A stretch of DNA of 38,583 nucleotides from an uncultured Clostridia bacterium (GCA_944388765.1 CALXKA010000010.1:1-38583), one strand, 5' to 3'. Positions 16,432-26,180 are shown, counted from the first letter of the stretch. Notes: a model not told the origin generated them from the letters alone. Translations and numbers: made by a program.

Positions 16432-16453
16432 ATAACACCATAAAAGGTGTTAT
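16432..16453 (-). terminator. Terminator of rpmF
   Basis: ATAACACC/GGTGTTAT stem, 6-base loop, T run on the minus strand. Confidence 0.85.
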
Positions 16454-16459
16454 CCAAAA

Positions 16460-16651
16460 TTATGAATTTTCAGTTTCTTTTTTTGATATTACTTCTTTTC
16501 CATCATAATATCCACAGTTTTTACAAACTCTATGTGGCATTACTGGTTCATGACAATGTGAACAAGTTGCCATTGTTGGTTGTTCTTTTTTCCAAGTTGA
16601 TCTTTTTGAGTGTGTTCTTGCTTTTGACCATCTTCTTTTTGGTTGTGCCAT
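16460..16651 (-). CDS. rpmF: 50S ribosomal protein L32
   Basis: Ribosomal large-subunit protein, 63 residues. The N end MAQPKRRWSKARTHSKRSTWK is the L32 signature, and two CxxC pairs (CSHC, CKNC) form a zinc ribbon, so this is the zinc-containing form. GAGGAGGG precedes the ATG. It is monocistronic, with its own promoter and terminator, rather than being paired with the usual yceD (DUF177) gene. Confidence 0.96.
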   Translation of the reverse strand: MAQPKRRWSKARTHSKRSTWKKEQPTMATCSHCHEPVMPHRVCKNCGYYDGKEVISKKETENS

Positions 16652-16672
16652 TTCTAATCCCTCCTCGCTAAT

Positions 16673-16692
16673 AGATATATCCTCTTATATCT
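16673..16692 (-). promoter_or_regulatory. Leader hairpin of rpmF
   Basis: AGATATA/TATATCT inverted repeat with a 6-base loop, about 20 bases before the ATG and between promoter and ribosome site; could be a site of autogenous control. Confidence 0.35.
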
Positions 16693-16721
16693 GTTCCTTT
16701 TCGTTATTTATCACTATACGA

Positions 16722-16749
16722 TTATACAAGTATTTTGCATTTTTGTCAA
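16722..16749 (-). promoter_or_regulatory. Promoter of rpmF
   Basis: -35 TTGACA (16744-16749), 16-base spacer, -10 TATAAT (16722-16727). Confidence 0.7.
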
Positions 16750-16770
16750 GTATTACATTTATAATTATAT

Positions 16771-17310
16771 CTATTTACAATGTTTATCATAAATAGTTTG
16801 TATATTTTTCTTGTTGAAAGTTTTATCAATTCCATTTCTTGCTACCATTTCTAAGGCTTCTGTAATAAATTCTTTTATCTTGTCATTGGTTATAACCTTC
16901 TTCTTTTCTCTGTTCCAATAACTTAACTCATATTCCTTTGTCCAATTCTTACCTTGATATACAATTCCTGCTGCTAATTTATCACATAACATCTCAGCAG
17001 CATATTTATATGGAATAACAGGCGTTGGATCCGGAGCTGAATCATCTACCCAATATTCATGATGATGCTTATTTCTACCTTTATGATGTAGCCAAGCCTC
17101 TGAATAACCTCTATCTTTCCTAGCTTCTGTTATAGGTGAATGTGTTCCAACATAATACTTTACACTCTCTGCAAATTCTGTAAATGAATATTTAGATAAA
17201 TCATGAACAAACCCTCTCCAAGGTTCTCCTATTTTGCAACATAACTTAAATACTAACCACCTATGATGTGTAATTAAGCAAAAATGTTTTATAATATTTC
17301 TTAATAACAT
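16771..17310 (-). CDS. DUF5662 family protein
   Basis: A protein of 179 residues, rich in His and Trp, of the DUF5662 family, which is common in gut Firmicutes and their phages. Conserved stretches are ITHHRWLVFKLCCKIG, FVHDLSKYSFTEF and the His cluster HHKGRNKHHHEYW, which suggest a metal-binding, possibly HD-like active site. No biochemical role is known to me. The start is ATG 17310 behind AAGG; an upstream in-frame ATG lacks a ribosome site. It is divergent from asnB across a 134-base gap in which I saw no strong promoter. Confidence 0.82.
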   Translation of the reverse strand: MLLRNIIKHFCLITHHRWLVFKLCCKIGEPWRGFVHDLSKYSFTEFAESVKYYVGTHSPITEARKDRGYSEAWLHHKGRNKHHHEYWVDDSAPDPTPVIPYKYAAEMLCDKLAAGIVYQGKNWTKEYELSYWNREKKKVITNDKIKEFITEALEMVARNGIDKTFNKKNIQTIYDKHCK

Positions 17311-17444
17311 TATTAACCTTCTTTCTCTCATATTACATTTAATAGTCTACTATAATTTTTTTACAAAATCAATAAATTTTATATACTTTTTTGCATACAA
17401 TATTAAGAGTTTTAATTTTAATAGAAATGGAGGAAGTAATATAA

Positions 17445-19293
17445 ATGTGCGGATTTGTAGGATTTGTAAACTTAGAAAAAAATTTATCTAATTCTAAGAA
17501 CATTATAGAGAAAATGAATCTATCATTAATAAATAGAGGCCCTGATGAAGAAGGATACTACATAGACAAAAATATATCTTTGGGACATAGAAGGCTAATT
17601 GTTATTGATCCAGAAGGTGGAAAACAACCAATGATTGAAAATTATTTTAATGAAAAATATGTCCTTGTATACAACGGCCAAATATATAATACAAAAGAAT
17701 TAAAAGAAACTTTGATAAATAATGGATTTACTTTTAATAGTCATAGTGACACTGAAATATTACTTAAAAGTTATATTTATTTTGGAAATGATGTTGTAAA
17801 TCATTTAAATGGAATATTTGCCTTTGCCATTTGGAACGAGAATAAAAAAGAATTATTTTTAGCAAGAGATCATTTTGGAGTCAAACCTTTATTTTATACT
17901 ATAAAAGATAATACTATGATCTTTTCTTCTGAAATAAAAGGTATTTTTGCTTATCCAAACATAGAAAAAATAATAGACAACCAAGGAATAAATGAATTAT
18001 TTGGAATAGGTCCTGCACACACTGCTGGGACTACTGTATTTAAAAATATCTATGAATTAAAACCAGCTCACTATGCAATTTTTAATAGTTCTGGTTTTCA
18101 TTATAAACAATATTGGAAATTACATTCAAAAGAACATAAAGATAATTTAGCTAAAACATCTGAGCATCTTAAATTTTTACTCAATGATGCTATAACAAGA
18201 CAATTAGTATCTGATGTTCCTCTATGTACATTTCTATCTGGTGGTTTAGATTCTAGTATTATAACTAAATTTGCAGCAGACTACTGTAAAAAAGAAGGGC
18301 TTCCCCCTTTAAATACTTATTCAATAGATTATGTAGATAACGATAAGAATTTTGTTAAAAGTGATTTTCAACCAAACTCAGATAACTTTTATATTGATTT
18401 AATGAATAAAAATCTATATACAACACATCATAAAATTGTAATTGATACTCCTGAATTAGCATCGTATTTAGAAGATGCAATGATAGCCAGAGATACCCCT
18501 GGCATGGCAGATATCGACTCTTCCTTACTTTTATTTTGCAAAAATGTAAAAAATGAAATGACTGTATCTTTAACTGGTGAATGTGCTGATGAAATCTTTG
18601 GAGGATATCCATGGTTTTTTAGAGATGATGCTTTAAAAAGTAATACTTTTCCATGGTCAATTGCAATTAACGAAAGACAAAACTTACTAAATCCAAATTT
18701 AAGTAAAAAAATAAATTTAAAAGAATATATTGATTTTAGATATCATGAGAGCTTAAATGAAGTTGAAATTCTAGATACAGATACAATCGAAACCGTCCAA
18801 AAGCGTAAAATATCTCATTTAACATTAAGTTGGTTTATGCAAACACTTTTAGATCGTTCTGACAGAATGGCAATGTACAATGGCTTTGAGCTTAGAGTCC
18901 CTTTTTGTGATTATAGACTAGCCGAATATGTATGGAATATCCCTTGGGAAATGAAAGCCTTAAACGGAAGAGAAAAAGGATTACTTAGATATATTTGCCG
19001 AGATTTCCTACCTAGTGAAATTATAGATAGAAAAAAATCTCCTTATCCTAAAACTCATAATCCAACATATCTAGCAAAAGTAAAATCTATGCTAAGCAGA
19101 ATTATGGAGAAACCTGATGCTCCAATTAATGATTTACTTAATAGAAAATATATTTTGGAAATTTTAGAAACTAATGGATCATCATTTAAAAGACCATGGT
19201 TTGGTCAATTGATGACTCGGGCCACAACTTATGGCATACCTTTGTCAGGTAAATATGTGGCTTGAAAAGTATGAGCCGAAATTAGAAATATAA
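17445..19293 (+). CDS. asnB: Asparagine synthase (glutamine-hydrolysing), needs a +1 frameshift
   Basis: Makes asparagine from aspartate, glutamine and ATP. Cys2 in MCGFVGFV is the glutaminase nucleophile. The class II amidotransferase domain covers about 2-190, and the synthetase domain has the PP-loop SGGLDSS at 265-271. In the zero frame the protein ends at 19265 with an odd tail after codon 591. Codon 592 is CGG (19218-19220). Skipping its C and reading on in the +1 frame gives GPQLMAYLCQVNMWLEKY and stops at 19293. That is the normal AsnB C-terminal helix and gives a 615-residue protein, the family length. GGAGG precedes the ATG. One of four such sites in this window. Confidence 0.93.
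19218..19220 (+). other. +1 frameshift site at CGG in asnB
   Basis: Context ATG ACT CGG GCC in the zero frame; the C is skipped and translation resumes at GGG CCA CAA (Gly-Pro-Gln). Confidence 0.88.
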
Positions 19294-19301
19294 AATGGTT
19301 A

Positions 19302-19324
19302 AGAGGTCACAAATTGTGACCTCT
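19302..19324. terminator. Palindrome between convergent asnB and the 19340 gene
   Basis: AGAGGTCACAA/TTGTGACCTCT, perfect 11-base arms around one base, 8 bases after the restored asnB stop. A T run follows after about 10 bases. Confidence 0.65.
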
Positions 19325-19339
19325 ACATATACTATTTTT

Positions 19340-19807
19340 TTATATATCTTTCTCAAATAATTCTTGCATTTGTTTTAAATTTTTAAGCCTCTTACATCCT
19401 TCTTTTTCTTCTGGTGTGAATTTTCCAACAGTCTGAACAGTGATAAGACGCTCGCTCCCATCTTCTTTTTTATAAACTGATACCATACATTTCTTTTTAA
19501 GTCCTAAAAAATTCGGATCATTGAATTGTTCTTCTGATATTTCAATATCTTCAAGTTCTTCATCTCCTGGTATAATTTTAAAATAACGATAATCTCTTTC
19601 TTTTCCTGGTGATTGAGGAATCAATATGCCTTTTTTAGCAAATTCTCTATTTCTTTTTGCAATCTGTTTATTTACCATTCTATCCTCTGCTTTTTTTATT
19701 TCATCTACTGGATACAAAGTTAATAGAATCTCTTCCTCACTTCTTTGTCTTGTGCCATTTTTTCCTTTCAATCTATCTCTAAATATTTTTGATTCCTTCT
19801 TTCCCAT
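19340..19807 (-). CDS. Unknown basic protein, 155 residues, last gene of the mutS operon
   Basis: I do not recognise this protein. It is charged, with no membrane segment. The N half is basic (GKKESKIFRDRLKGKNG, KKAEDRMVNKQIAKRNREF). The C half looks like a small beta-rich domain (CMVSVYKKEDGSERLITVQTVGKF) ending in a short helix. It follows mutS by 25 bases with an AAGGGA ribosome site, so it is translated from the miaB-mutS transcript. The basic N end could bind nucleic acid; that is a guess. Confidence 0.65.
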   Translation of the reverse strand: MGKKESKIFRDRLKGKNGTRQRSEEEILLTLYPVDEIKKAEDRMVNKQIAKRNREFAKKGILIPQSPGKERDYRYFKIIPGDEELEDIEISEEQFNDPNFLGLKKKCMVSVYKKEDGSERLITVQTVGKFTPEEKEGCKRLKNLKQMQELFEKDI

Positions 19808-19832
19808 TTTAACTACTTCCCTTCAAATTTAC

Positions 19833-22457
19833 TCATTTCAATTTATCTTTAATTTTAACCAATGTATTTAAGGCATCAATTGGAGTTAATTCATTCAAAT
19901 TTATCTTGTCTACTTCATGAGCAATTTCTGCTAATTTGTAATTATATAAATCAAATTGTCCTTCAACTTGCTTTTTATCCTGTTTTTCTTGCTTTTTACC
20001 AGTTAAAATATTTTTTCTTTCAAGTGATCTTAGTATTTCATTTGCCTTTTCAGTAACAGCTTTTGGAACTCCCGCTAAACGAGCAACATGGATACCATAA
20101 CTTTCATCAGTTCCTCCTCTTACAATCTTCCTTAAAAAGATTATATCTTCACCTTTTTCTTTTACTGCAATAGAATAATTTTTCACTCCTTCTAACTTTT
20201 CTTCTAACTCTGTTAGTTCATGATAATGAGTTGCAAATAATGTTTTTGCTCCGCATTTTTCTTTATTAGCTATATATTCTGCAACAGCCCAAGCAATTGA
20301 TAAACCATCATATGTAGAAGTTCCTCTACCTATTTCATCTAGTATAACCAGGCTATTTTTAGTAGCTTCTTTTAAAATTGTTGCAACTTCCATCATTTCT
20401 ACCATAAAAGTACTTTGACCCATACTCAAATCATCAGATGCTCCTACTCTTGTAAAGATTTTATCAACGACTCCAATTTTTGCAGAAGTTGCTGGAACAA
20501 AACTTCCCACTTGTGCCATTAATGTAATCAATGCGACTTGTCTCATGTATGTAGACTTACCTGCCATATTAGGGCCTGTTATTACTGCTAATCTATTATC
20601 GTTTTCATCTAAATATGTATCATTTTCAACAAATCCACCTGCTCCTAATATTTTTTCAATCACAGGATGTCTTCCTTCTTTTATATCAATAGTACCATAA
20701 GAATTAACCTCTGGTATACAATAATTCATATCTTCTGCCACTTGCGCAAAAGAAGATAAGACATCTAACGTTGAAACAACTTCACTTGTTCTTTGTAGTC
20801 TTCTTATATTTTTTGCTATTTCTTCTCTTATCTTTGTAAAAGCATTATACTCCAAGCTAGTTACTTTTTCTTCTGCGCCTAATATTTGATTTTCTAAATT
20901 TTTCAACTCTTCTGTAATATATCTTTCAGCATTTGTCAAAGTTTGCTTGCGTATATATCTATCAGGAACTTGATTTAAATTTGATTTAGTTACCTCAATA
21001 AAATATCCAAATACTTTATTAAATCCAACTTTTAAGTTTTTGATACCTGTCTTTTCTTTTTCATCCGATTCTAATTGAATTAGCCAATTTTTTCCTTCTG
21101 TTTGAGCAAGTTTCAATTTATCGATTTCTTCATCATATCCAAGTTTTATTATTCCCCCATCTGTTATACTAATCGGTGGTTCATCAACAATTGATTTATC
21201 TATTAATTTATAGATATCTTGAAGTTCATCTAGATTTTCACATAAATCTCTTAACATTTCACTTTTGCAACCACTTAAAACTTTTTTTACATCTGGTAAT
21301 TTATATAAGGAATTTTTTAGAGTAATCATGTCTCTTGCATTTGCATTTCCATATGCCATTTTTCCAGACAATCTTTCAATATCATAAACCTTTTTTAAAT
21401 TATCGATTACATCTCCTCTTAGAATAATATCATCTTTTAATTCTTTTACTGCATTTAATCTTCTATTAATTTCTGCTACATCTATCAATGGATCATTTAA
21501 CCATCTTCTAAGTAGTCTTCCTCCCATTGAAGTAGAAGTCTTATCTAAAACCCATAAAAGAGTTCCTTTTTTAGATTTATCTCTCATTTTTTCGGTAATT
21601 TCAAGATTTCTTCTGGCATTAATATCTAATGCCATATATCTTGACAATTTATATACTGTAATTTTATTAATATGGTCCAAATTTGTCTTTTGAGTCTGTT
21701 CTATATATTCTATTAGCGCATTTATTGATGGTACAGCAAGTGTATATTCTCTAATATTTTCTATCTTTTTATTTTTATTGTCTATTATATTAAATCTCAA
21801 TGGTAAAACATCTATATCATATTTAAAGAAATCATCATTAAAATTCGTAATATATATGTTTTCAAATCTTTCTTTAATTTTATTTATTTCATCTGTACAA
21901 TCTTTCATCATTGAATTAATAACCAATTCAGATGGAGTATATCTTGCTATTTCATCTAATAACATAGGGAAATTATAATTGTCTTTTATTTCTGCTGAAT
22001 AAAACTCTCCTGTTGATATATCACATATACTAATTCCATAATATATTCCTGATTTAAAAATTGACATTATATAATTGTTTTTTCTTTCTTCAAGCATATT
22101 ACTTTCAACAATTGTACCAGGAGTTACAACTCTAATTACTCCTCTTTTTACTATACCTTTTGTTTTTTTAGGATCTTCTAACTGCTCACAAATTGCAACC
22201 TTATATCCTTTTGCAACTAATTTTGCAATATACATTTCTGCTGCATGATGTGGAACTCCCGCCATAGGCGCCCTTTCTTCTTGTCCACAGTCTTTTCCTG
22301 TTAAAGTAATTTCTAATTCTCTTGCTGCAAGTATTGCATCATCAAAGAACATTTCATAAAAATCACCTAAACGATAGAATAATATACAATCTTTATATTG
22401 TTCTTTTGTTTCAAGATATCTTTGCATCATAGGTGAAAATTCTTTATTTTCTGCCAT
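19833..22457 (-). CDS. mutS: DNA mismatch repair protein MutS
   Basis: Recognises mismatches and small loops and starts repair with MutL. 874 residues, the usual length for MutS1. The mismatch-binding motif is DFYEMF at 32-37 (Phe33 and Glu35). The connector, core and clamp domains follow. The ATPase domain has Walker A GPNMAGKST, Walker B LVILDEIGRGTST and the ATHYHELTELE motif. A C-terminal tail with KKQEKQDKKQ precedes the tetramer segment. Its ATG directly abuts the stop of the upstream HTH gene (TAAATG). mutL is not beside it in this window. Confidence 0.97.
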   Translation of the reverse strand: MAENKEFSPMMQRYLETKEQYKDCILFYRLGDFYEMFFDDAILAARELEITLTGKDCGQEERAPMAGVPHHAAEMYIAKLVAKGYKVAICEQLEDPKKTKGIVKRGVIRVVTPGTIVESNMLEERKNNYIMSIFKSGIYYGISICDISTGEFYSAEIKDNYNFPMLLDEIARYTPSELVINSMMKDCTDEINKIKERFENIYITNFNDDFFKYDIDVLPLRFNIIDNKNKKIENIREYTLAVPSINALIEYIEQTQKTNLDHINKITVYKLSRYMALDINARRNLEITEKMRDKSKKGTLLWVLDKTSTSMGGRLLRRWLNDPLIDVAEINRRLNAVKELKDDIILRGDVIDNLKKVYDIERLSGKMAYGNANARDMITLKNSLYKLPDVKKVLSGCKSEMLRDLCENLDELQDIYKLIDKSIVDEPPISITDGGIIKLGYDEEIDKLKLAQTEGKNWLIQLESDEKEKTGIKNLKVGFNKVFGYFIEVTKSNLNQVPDRYIRKQTLTNAERYITEELKNLENQILGAEEKVTSLEYNAFTKIREEIAKNIRRLQRTSEVVSTLDVLSSFAQVAEDMNYCIPEVNSYGTIDIKEGRHPVIEKILGAGGFVENDTYLDENDNRLAVITGPNMAGKSTYMRQVALITLMAQVGSFVPATSAKIGVVDKIFTRVGASDDLSMGQSTFMVEMMEVATILKEATKNSLVILDEIGRGTSTYDGLSIAWAVAEYIANKEKCGAKTLFATHYHELTELEEKLEGVKNYSIAVKEKGEDIIFLRKIVRGGTDESYGIHVARLAGVPKAVTEKANEILRSLERKNILTGKKQEKQDKKQVEGQFDLYNYKLAEIAHEVDKINLNELTPIDALNTLVKIKDKLK

Positions 22458-23234
22458 TTATTTTTCTCCTTTTTCTTCAAACTTTTTTCTATATATATCT
22501 ATCAATGAATCTTCTTCATCTATTTTTATAAAACTTTCTAATATTCTTTTATTTACACTTCTTTGTTGTAATTTCATATATAAATCCTCTAAATTATTGT
22601 CACATTCTTTTTCAAAAATTTCTATAATAACTTTTTGTTTTTTTATTCTATTTAATATTATTTTTTGAACATTTTCACTCTTTATTTTTTGTTCAAACTC
22701 TTCAAGAGTTTCACATGTTTCTGCTATTTCTTCATATATCTTTTCTTTTATTTCTTCATCTGATTTAAAAATTGCTTCTGTTTTTCTTGTTTTTGTAGAA
22801 TAAACTTTTACTCTTTTTATCTGTTCACATGAAATTTCATTTATTGGCATTTCATCTATCATTTTTTGTTCTTCTGAACTTAAAATTCCTAATCTGCTTT
22901 TTCTATATAAATTATATAATTGTGGATTTATTTCTTTTTCTTTTTTTAATATCCTAAATACCCATCTTTTACTAACTCCATAAGTCTCAGCTATTTCTCT
23001 AATTTTCATATGCTTAATCTTTAATATTTGCTTTATTATATTTTCTCCCGATAGGGGATTTTCTTTATCCACATTTCTAGGATATCTATTTAAAAATAAA
23101 TATTTTATATTTTCATCTGGATAATTTTCTACTATCTCATATAACTCTTCAAGTTGTATTCCATTCATACTACAATACATTTCTAAATCTAACTTAGGTA
23201 TTGAATATATTGCTTGCAAAATCAAATTCTCCAA
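22458..23234 (-). CDS. HTH-containing protein of unknown role, coupled to mutS
   Basis: I do not recognise the family. 258 residues with a clear helix-turn-helix at about 77-98 (KIREIAETYGVSKRWVFRILKK), like those of sigma-region-4 or Hin-type proteins. The N part is acidic and helical. The C part is long, charged and probably coiled-coil (EEIKEKIYEEIAETCETLEEFEQKIK). The stop abuts the mutS start. The gene lies 17 bases after the 23252 gene. It may be a local DNA-binding regulator or architectural protein. Confidence 0.65.
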   Translation of the reverse strand: MENLILQAIYSIPKLDLEMYCSMNGIQLEELYEIVENYPDENIKYLFLNRYPRNVDKENPLSGENIIKQILKIKHMKIREIAETYGVSKRWVFRILKKEKEINPQLYNLYRKSRLGILSSEEQKMIDEMPINEISCEQIKRVKVYSTKTRKTEAIFKSDEEIKEKIYEEIAETCETLEEFEQKIKSENVQKIILNRIKKQKVIIEIFEKECDNNLEDLYMKLQQRSVNKRILESFIKIDEEDSLIDIYRKKFEEKGEK

Positions 23235-23251
23235 TTATATTTCTCTCCCTT

Positions 23252-23959
23252 TTATTGTATACTCCTTTTTACTTTTTCTTTATATTCCACAATATTTTCT
23301 CCATTATATTTAGGTAAATCATCAAATTTTTTAATATCTTTCTCTTCTATTTCTTTTCCAGATATCATAAATTTAACATTCCCCAGATTTGAAATTTCTT
23401 CTATACATAATTTCTTAGTAGCTTTCTTATCTACTAAATATCTTAGCCTTGAATATATGTCATTCACGTTTTGATTTAGCAAATCACTTTGTCTTTTTAC
23501 TACATATTCAAATAAATTCACAATATTATTATCTATTTCAACTACATAATTTGATAATATGGTTGCATATATTTCTAAATCAACTATATTTATATTAAAT
23601 ATATTAGGATTATTTTTTATAACTTTATTTGTTTCTGCTTTTGTCATGAAATAATATGAATCCAATTTACTACATATATTTTTAATCTTTTTTTCTATAT
23701 CTAAATTAATCATATTTCTATTTTTCACTAGCATATTAAGTACATCATCTTTATATATAACTTCCTGTGTTTCATCTAACCCATTATTTCTAGATTGAAA
23801 AAATTTTAAATTTTTAGTTAATTGCTCTATAAATTTTTGTTTAGATATATCATGTCCTTTACTTGCAACTTTCAGATATACATCTGCAATATCTTTTACA
23901 TCTATTCCTAACTTTACAATTGTTTTTATATTTTCTTCTCTTGTTTCATTTGTACTCAT
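23252..23959 (-). CDS. Unknown helical-repeat protein, 235 residues
   Basis: No family recognised with confidence. The sequence is all-helical, without membrane segments. Short repeated units of the kind KNNPNIFNINIVDLEIYATILSNY and NLFEYVVKRQSDLLNQNVNDIYSRL look like degenerate mTERF-type or other helical repeats. The N end (NIKTIVKLGIDVKDIADVYLKVASKGHDIS) is rich in charged pairs. Located between miaB (20 bases upstream) and the HTH gene. Function unknown. Confidence 0.62.
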   Translation of the reverse strand: MSTNETREENIKTIVKLGIDVKDIADVYLKVASKGHDISKQKFIEQLTKNLKFFQSRNNGLDETQEVIYKDDVLNMLVKNRNMINLDIEKKIKNICSKLDSYYFMTKAETNKVIKNNPNIFNINIVDLEIYATILSNYVVEIDNNIVNLFEYVVKRQSDLLNQNVNDIYSRLRYLVDKKATKKLCIEEISNLGNVKFMISGKEIEEKDIKKFDDLPKYNGENIVEYKEKVKRSIQ

Positions 23960-23978
23960 AGTTTTTCTCCTCTTCTGA

Positions 23979-25388
23979 TCATTTATTTATAAATTCGCCT
24001 TTTAAATACCACATATGTTCAGAGATAATTTTTAGATCTACCATTTGCCCAATAAGATTCTTATCTCCTTCAAAAATAACAACTTTATTACTATCTGTTC
24101 TTCCTGTTAATAATTCTTTATTATTTTTACTTTCTCCCTCAACTAAAACTTTTTGTATTGTTCCAACATATTTTTTGTTATTTTCTTCTATTTGGCCTTC
24201 AACTAATTCTTTTAATCTATTAAATCTTTTATGTTTAATTTCATCTGGTACTTGATTTTCCATTTTATCTCCCGGCGTTCCTACTCGTCTTGAATATATA
24301 AACATATATACTTGCTCAAATTTTACCTTTTTTACAACATCTAATGTATCTTCAAATTCCTCATCTGTTTCTCCTGGAAATCCTACTATTATATCAGTTG
24401 ATAAAGTTAAGTTTGGTATTCTCTCTTTCATTTTAGTAACTAGATTTAGATATTGTTCTTTTGTATATTTTCTGTTCATTTCTTTTAGTACTTTTGTATT
24501 TCCAGATTGAAGCGGTAAGTGTACTAATTTACATACTTTATCACATTTTGAAATTTGTTCTATCACATCATCAGTAAAATCTTTTGGATGTGGTGAAACA
24601 AATCTAATTCTCTCAATCCCCTCTATCTTATTAATTTCTTTTAATAAGCTTGCAAAAGAATTAATTCCATTATATTCCTCAAATTGTATTTGTTTTTCTC
24701 TTTCAACTCTTAAATATGAATTCACATTTTGACCTAATAAGGTTATTTCTTTATATCCCTCTTTTGCAAGTTCTTTTACTTCCTCTATAATCGCTCTTGG
24801 CTTTCTGCTTCTTTCTCTTCCACGAACATATGGAACTATACAATAACTACAAAAATTATTACACCCATTCATTATTGTTACAGATGCTTTTATTTTACTA
24901 TCTCTTTTTATTGGTAATCCTTCATATATTTTACCATCAATGTCTAAAATATCTTCTAATCTCTTTTTATCAGTTAAAACTTTATACAAATCTTCTGGAA
25001 ATCTTTGAAGTGTATGAGTTCCAAAAATAATATCTACAAATGGATAACTTTCCTTTATTTTATCTGTTATATGTTTTTCTTGCATCATACATCCACCAAT
25101 TGCGATAATTATTCCTTTTTCTTCTTTTAATCTTTTTAATTCCCCCAATTTTCCAAACAATTTATCTTCTGCATTTTCTCTAACACAACATGTATTAAAC
25201 AAGGCAATATCTGTTTCTTGTTGTTTTTCAGTTCTTTCATATCCCATCTTCTCTAACATACCACACAACTTTTCAGAATCATTTTCATTCAATTGGCACC
25301 CCATTGTTAGAATCATATATTTCATTTTTTTATTATTCAATTCTTTTACTTTTTGCATATATTTTTTTTGCTCTTCTATTTCATTCAT
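23979..25388 (-). CDS. miaB: tRNA-2-methylthio-N6-dimethylallyladenosine synthase MiaB
   Basis: A radical SAM methylthiotransferase that modifies A37 of tRNAs reading UNN codons. 469 residues. The N-terminal UPF0004 domain has its three cluster cysteines in MGCQLNE, CCVREN and GGCMMQE. The radical SAM motif is CNNFCSYC in the central domain, and a TRAM domain closes the C end (EGDKNLIGQMVDLKIISEHMWYLKG). First gene of a five-gene operon running to 19340. AAAGGA precedes the ATG. The N end has about 20 extra charged residues before the first domain. Confidence 0.96.
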   Translation of the reverse strand: MNEIEEQKKYMQKVKELNNKKMKYMILTMGCQLNENDSEKLCGMLEKMGYERTEKQQETDIALFNTCCVRENAEDKLFGKLGELKRLKEEKGIIIAIGGCMMQEKHITDKIKESYPFVDIIFGTHTLQRFPEDLYKVLTDKKRLEDILDIDGKIYEGLPIKRDSKIKASVTIMNGCNNFCSYCIVPYVRGRERSRKPRAIIEEVKELAKEGYKEITLLGQNVNSYLRVEREKQIQFEEYNGINSFASLLKEINKIEGIERIRFVSPHPKDFTDDVIEQISKCDKVCKLVHLPLQSGNTKVLKEMNRKYTKEQYLNLVTKMKERIPNLTLSTDIIVGFPGETDEEFEDTLDVVKKVKFEQVYMFIYSRRVGTPGDKMENQVPDEIKHKRFNRLKELVEGQIEENNKKYVGTIQKVLVEGESKNNKELLTGRTDSNKVVIFEGDKNLIGQMVDLKIISEHMWYLKGEFINK

Positions 25389-25421
25389 ATATTTTTTCCT
25401 TTCTATGTTTTCTGCTATCCT

Positions 25422-25450
25422 ATTTTATTACATTTTTCAACAATTTGCAA
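25422..25450 (-). promoter_or_regulatory. Promoter of the miaB-mutS operon
   Basis: -35 TTGCAA (25445-25450), 17-base spacer, -10 TAAAAT (25422-25427). The self-complementary TTGCAA is also the -35 of the divergent gene. Confidence 0.6.
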
Positions 25451-25474
25451 TATTTTTTAAATTAATGATATAAT
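25445..25474 (+). promoter_or_regulatory. Promoter of the 25506 gene
   Basis: -35 TTGCAA (25445-25450), 18-base spacer, -10 TATAAT (25469-25474), shared -35 with the miaB promoter. Confidence 0.6.
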
Positions 25475-25505
25475 ATATATATATTAATACAAAAGGAGAA
25501 AAAGT

Positions 25506-26180
25506 ATGGGAATATTTAATTCAATAGAAAAAACAAAAATAAGTAAAAGATTATATAATTTCAATTTGCAAGAAATATATAGAAAAGGAAGATTTGCAAA
25601 TCCTGATGATATTAACTATGAATTTTTTGAGGACTTAAATATAAAAAGATTATTAAGTCTTAACAAAAAAAATAAAAACACTACTTTAATTGAATTATGG
25701 GCAAAATTAGAAATGAAAGCATATATAGATTACGATTTAGGAAATACCATAAATTTATATTACACAGATAATATTCCTAAACCAGTAAAAGAATTAGAAG
25801 ATTATAATTATATGCCAGAAGATGCCAGAAAAATGAATTTACTAGATATTAAATACATTAAAAAAATTGATATAGAAGGTTTAGAATTTCATGATATCTA
25901 TTTTGCAACTTTTGAAATTATGGATACAACCAACTTCTATCGTCCATATATTTTAGTTTTCAAAAAAGATGAAAATAACAAGTGGATCCAATTAGGATAT
26001 GGTTATGATTCAAATGATAATGGGAACGTAGAATTTTTCATAAGAAGATTTAATTATCCTATTTTTCTAACAAACAAAGGATATTTAATAGCACCTCTTT
26101 CAAGTAAAAGAAAAAAGTTAGATGTTTATGATTACATAAACGAAAATAATATAAAAAAGTTATTATTAAGTAAAAAATAA
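25506..26180 (+). CDS. Unknown soluble protein, 224 residues
   Basis: I do not recognise it. It has no signal peptide or membrane segment, many Asp/Asn/Tyr residues and probably a mixed alpha/beta fold. Stretches such as YFATFEIMDTTNFYRPYILVFKK and WIQLGYGYDSNDNGNVEFFIRR suggest beta strands. AAAGGAG ends 7 bases before the ATG, and a consensus promoter and a good terminator frame it, so it is a real single-gene unit. It is divergent from miaB. Confidence 0.65.
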   Translation: MGIFNSIEKTKISKRLYNFNLQEIYRKGRFANPDDINYEFFEDLNIKRLLSLNKKNKNTTLIELWAKLEMKAYIDYDLGNTINLYYTDNIPKPVKELEDYNYMPEDARKMNLLDIKYIKKIDIEGLEFHDIYFATFEIMDTTNFYRPYILVFKKDENNKWIQLGYGYDSNDNGNVEFFIRRFNYPIFLTNKGYLIAPLSSKRKKLDVYDYINENNIKKLLLSKK

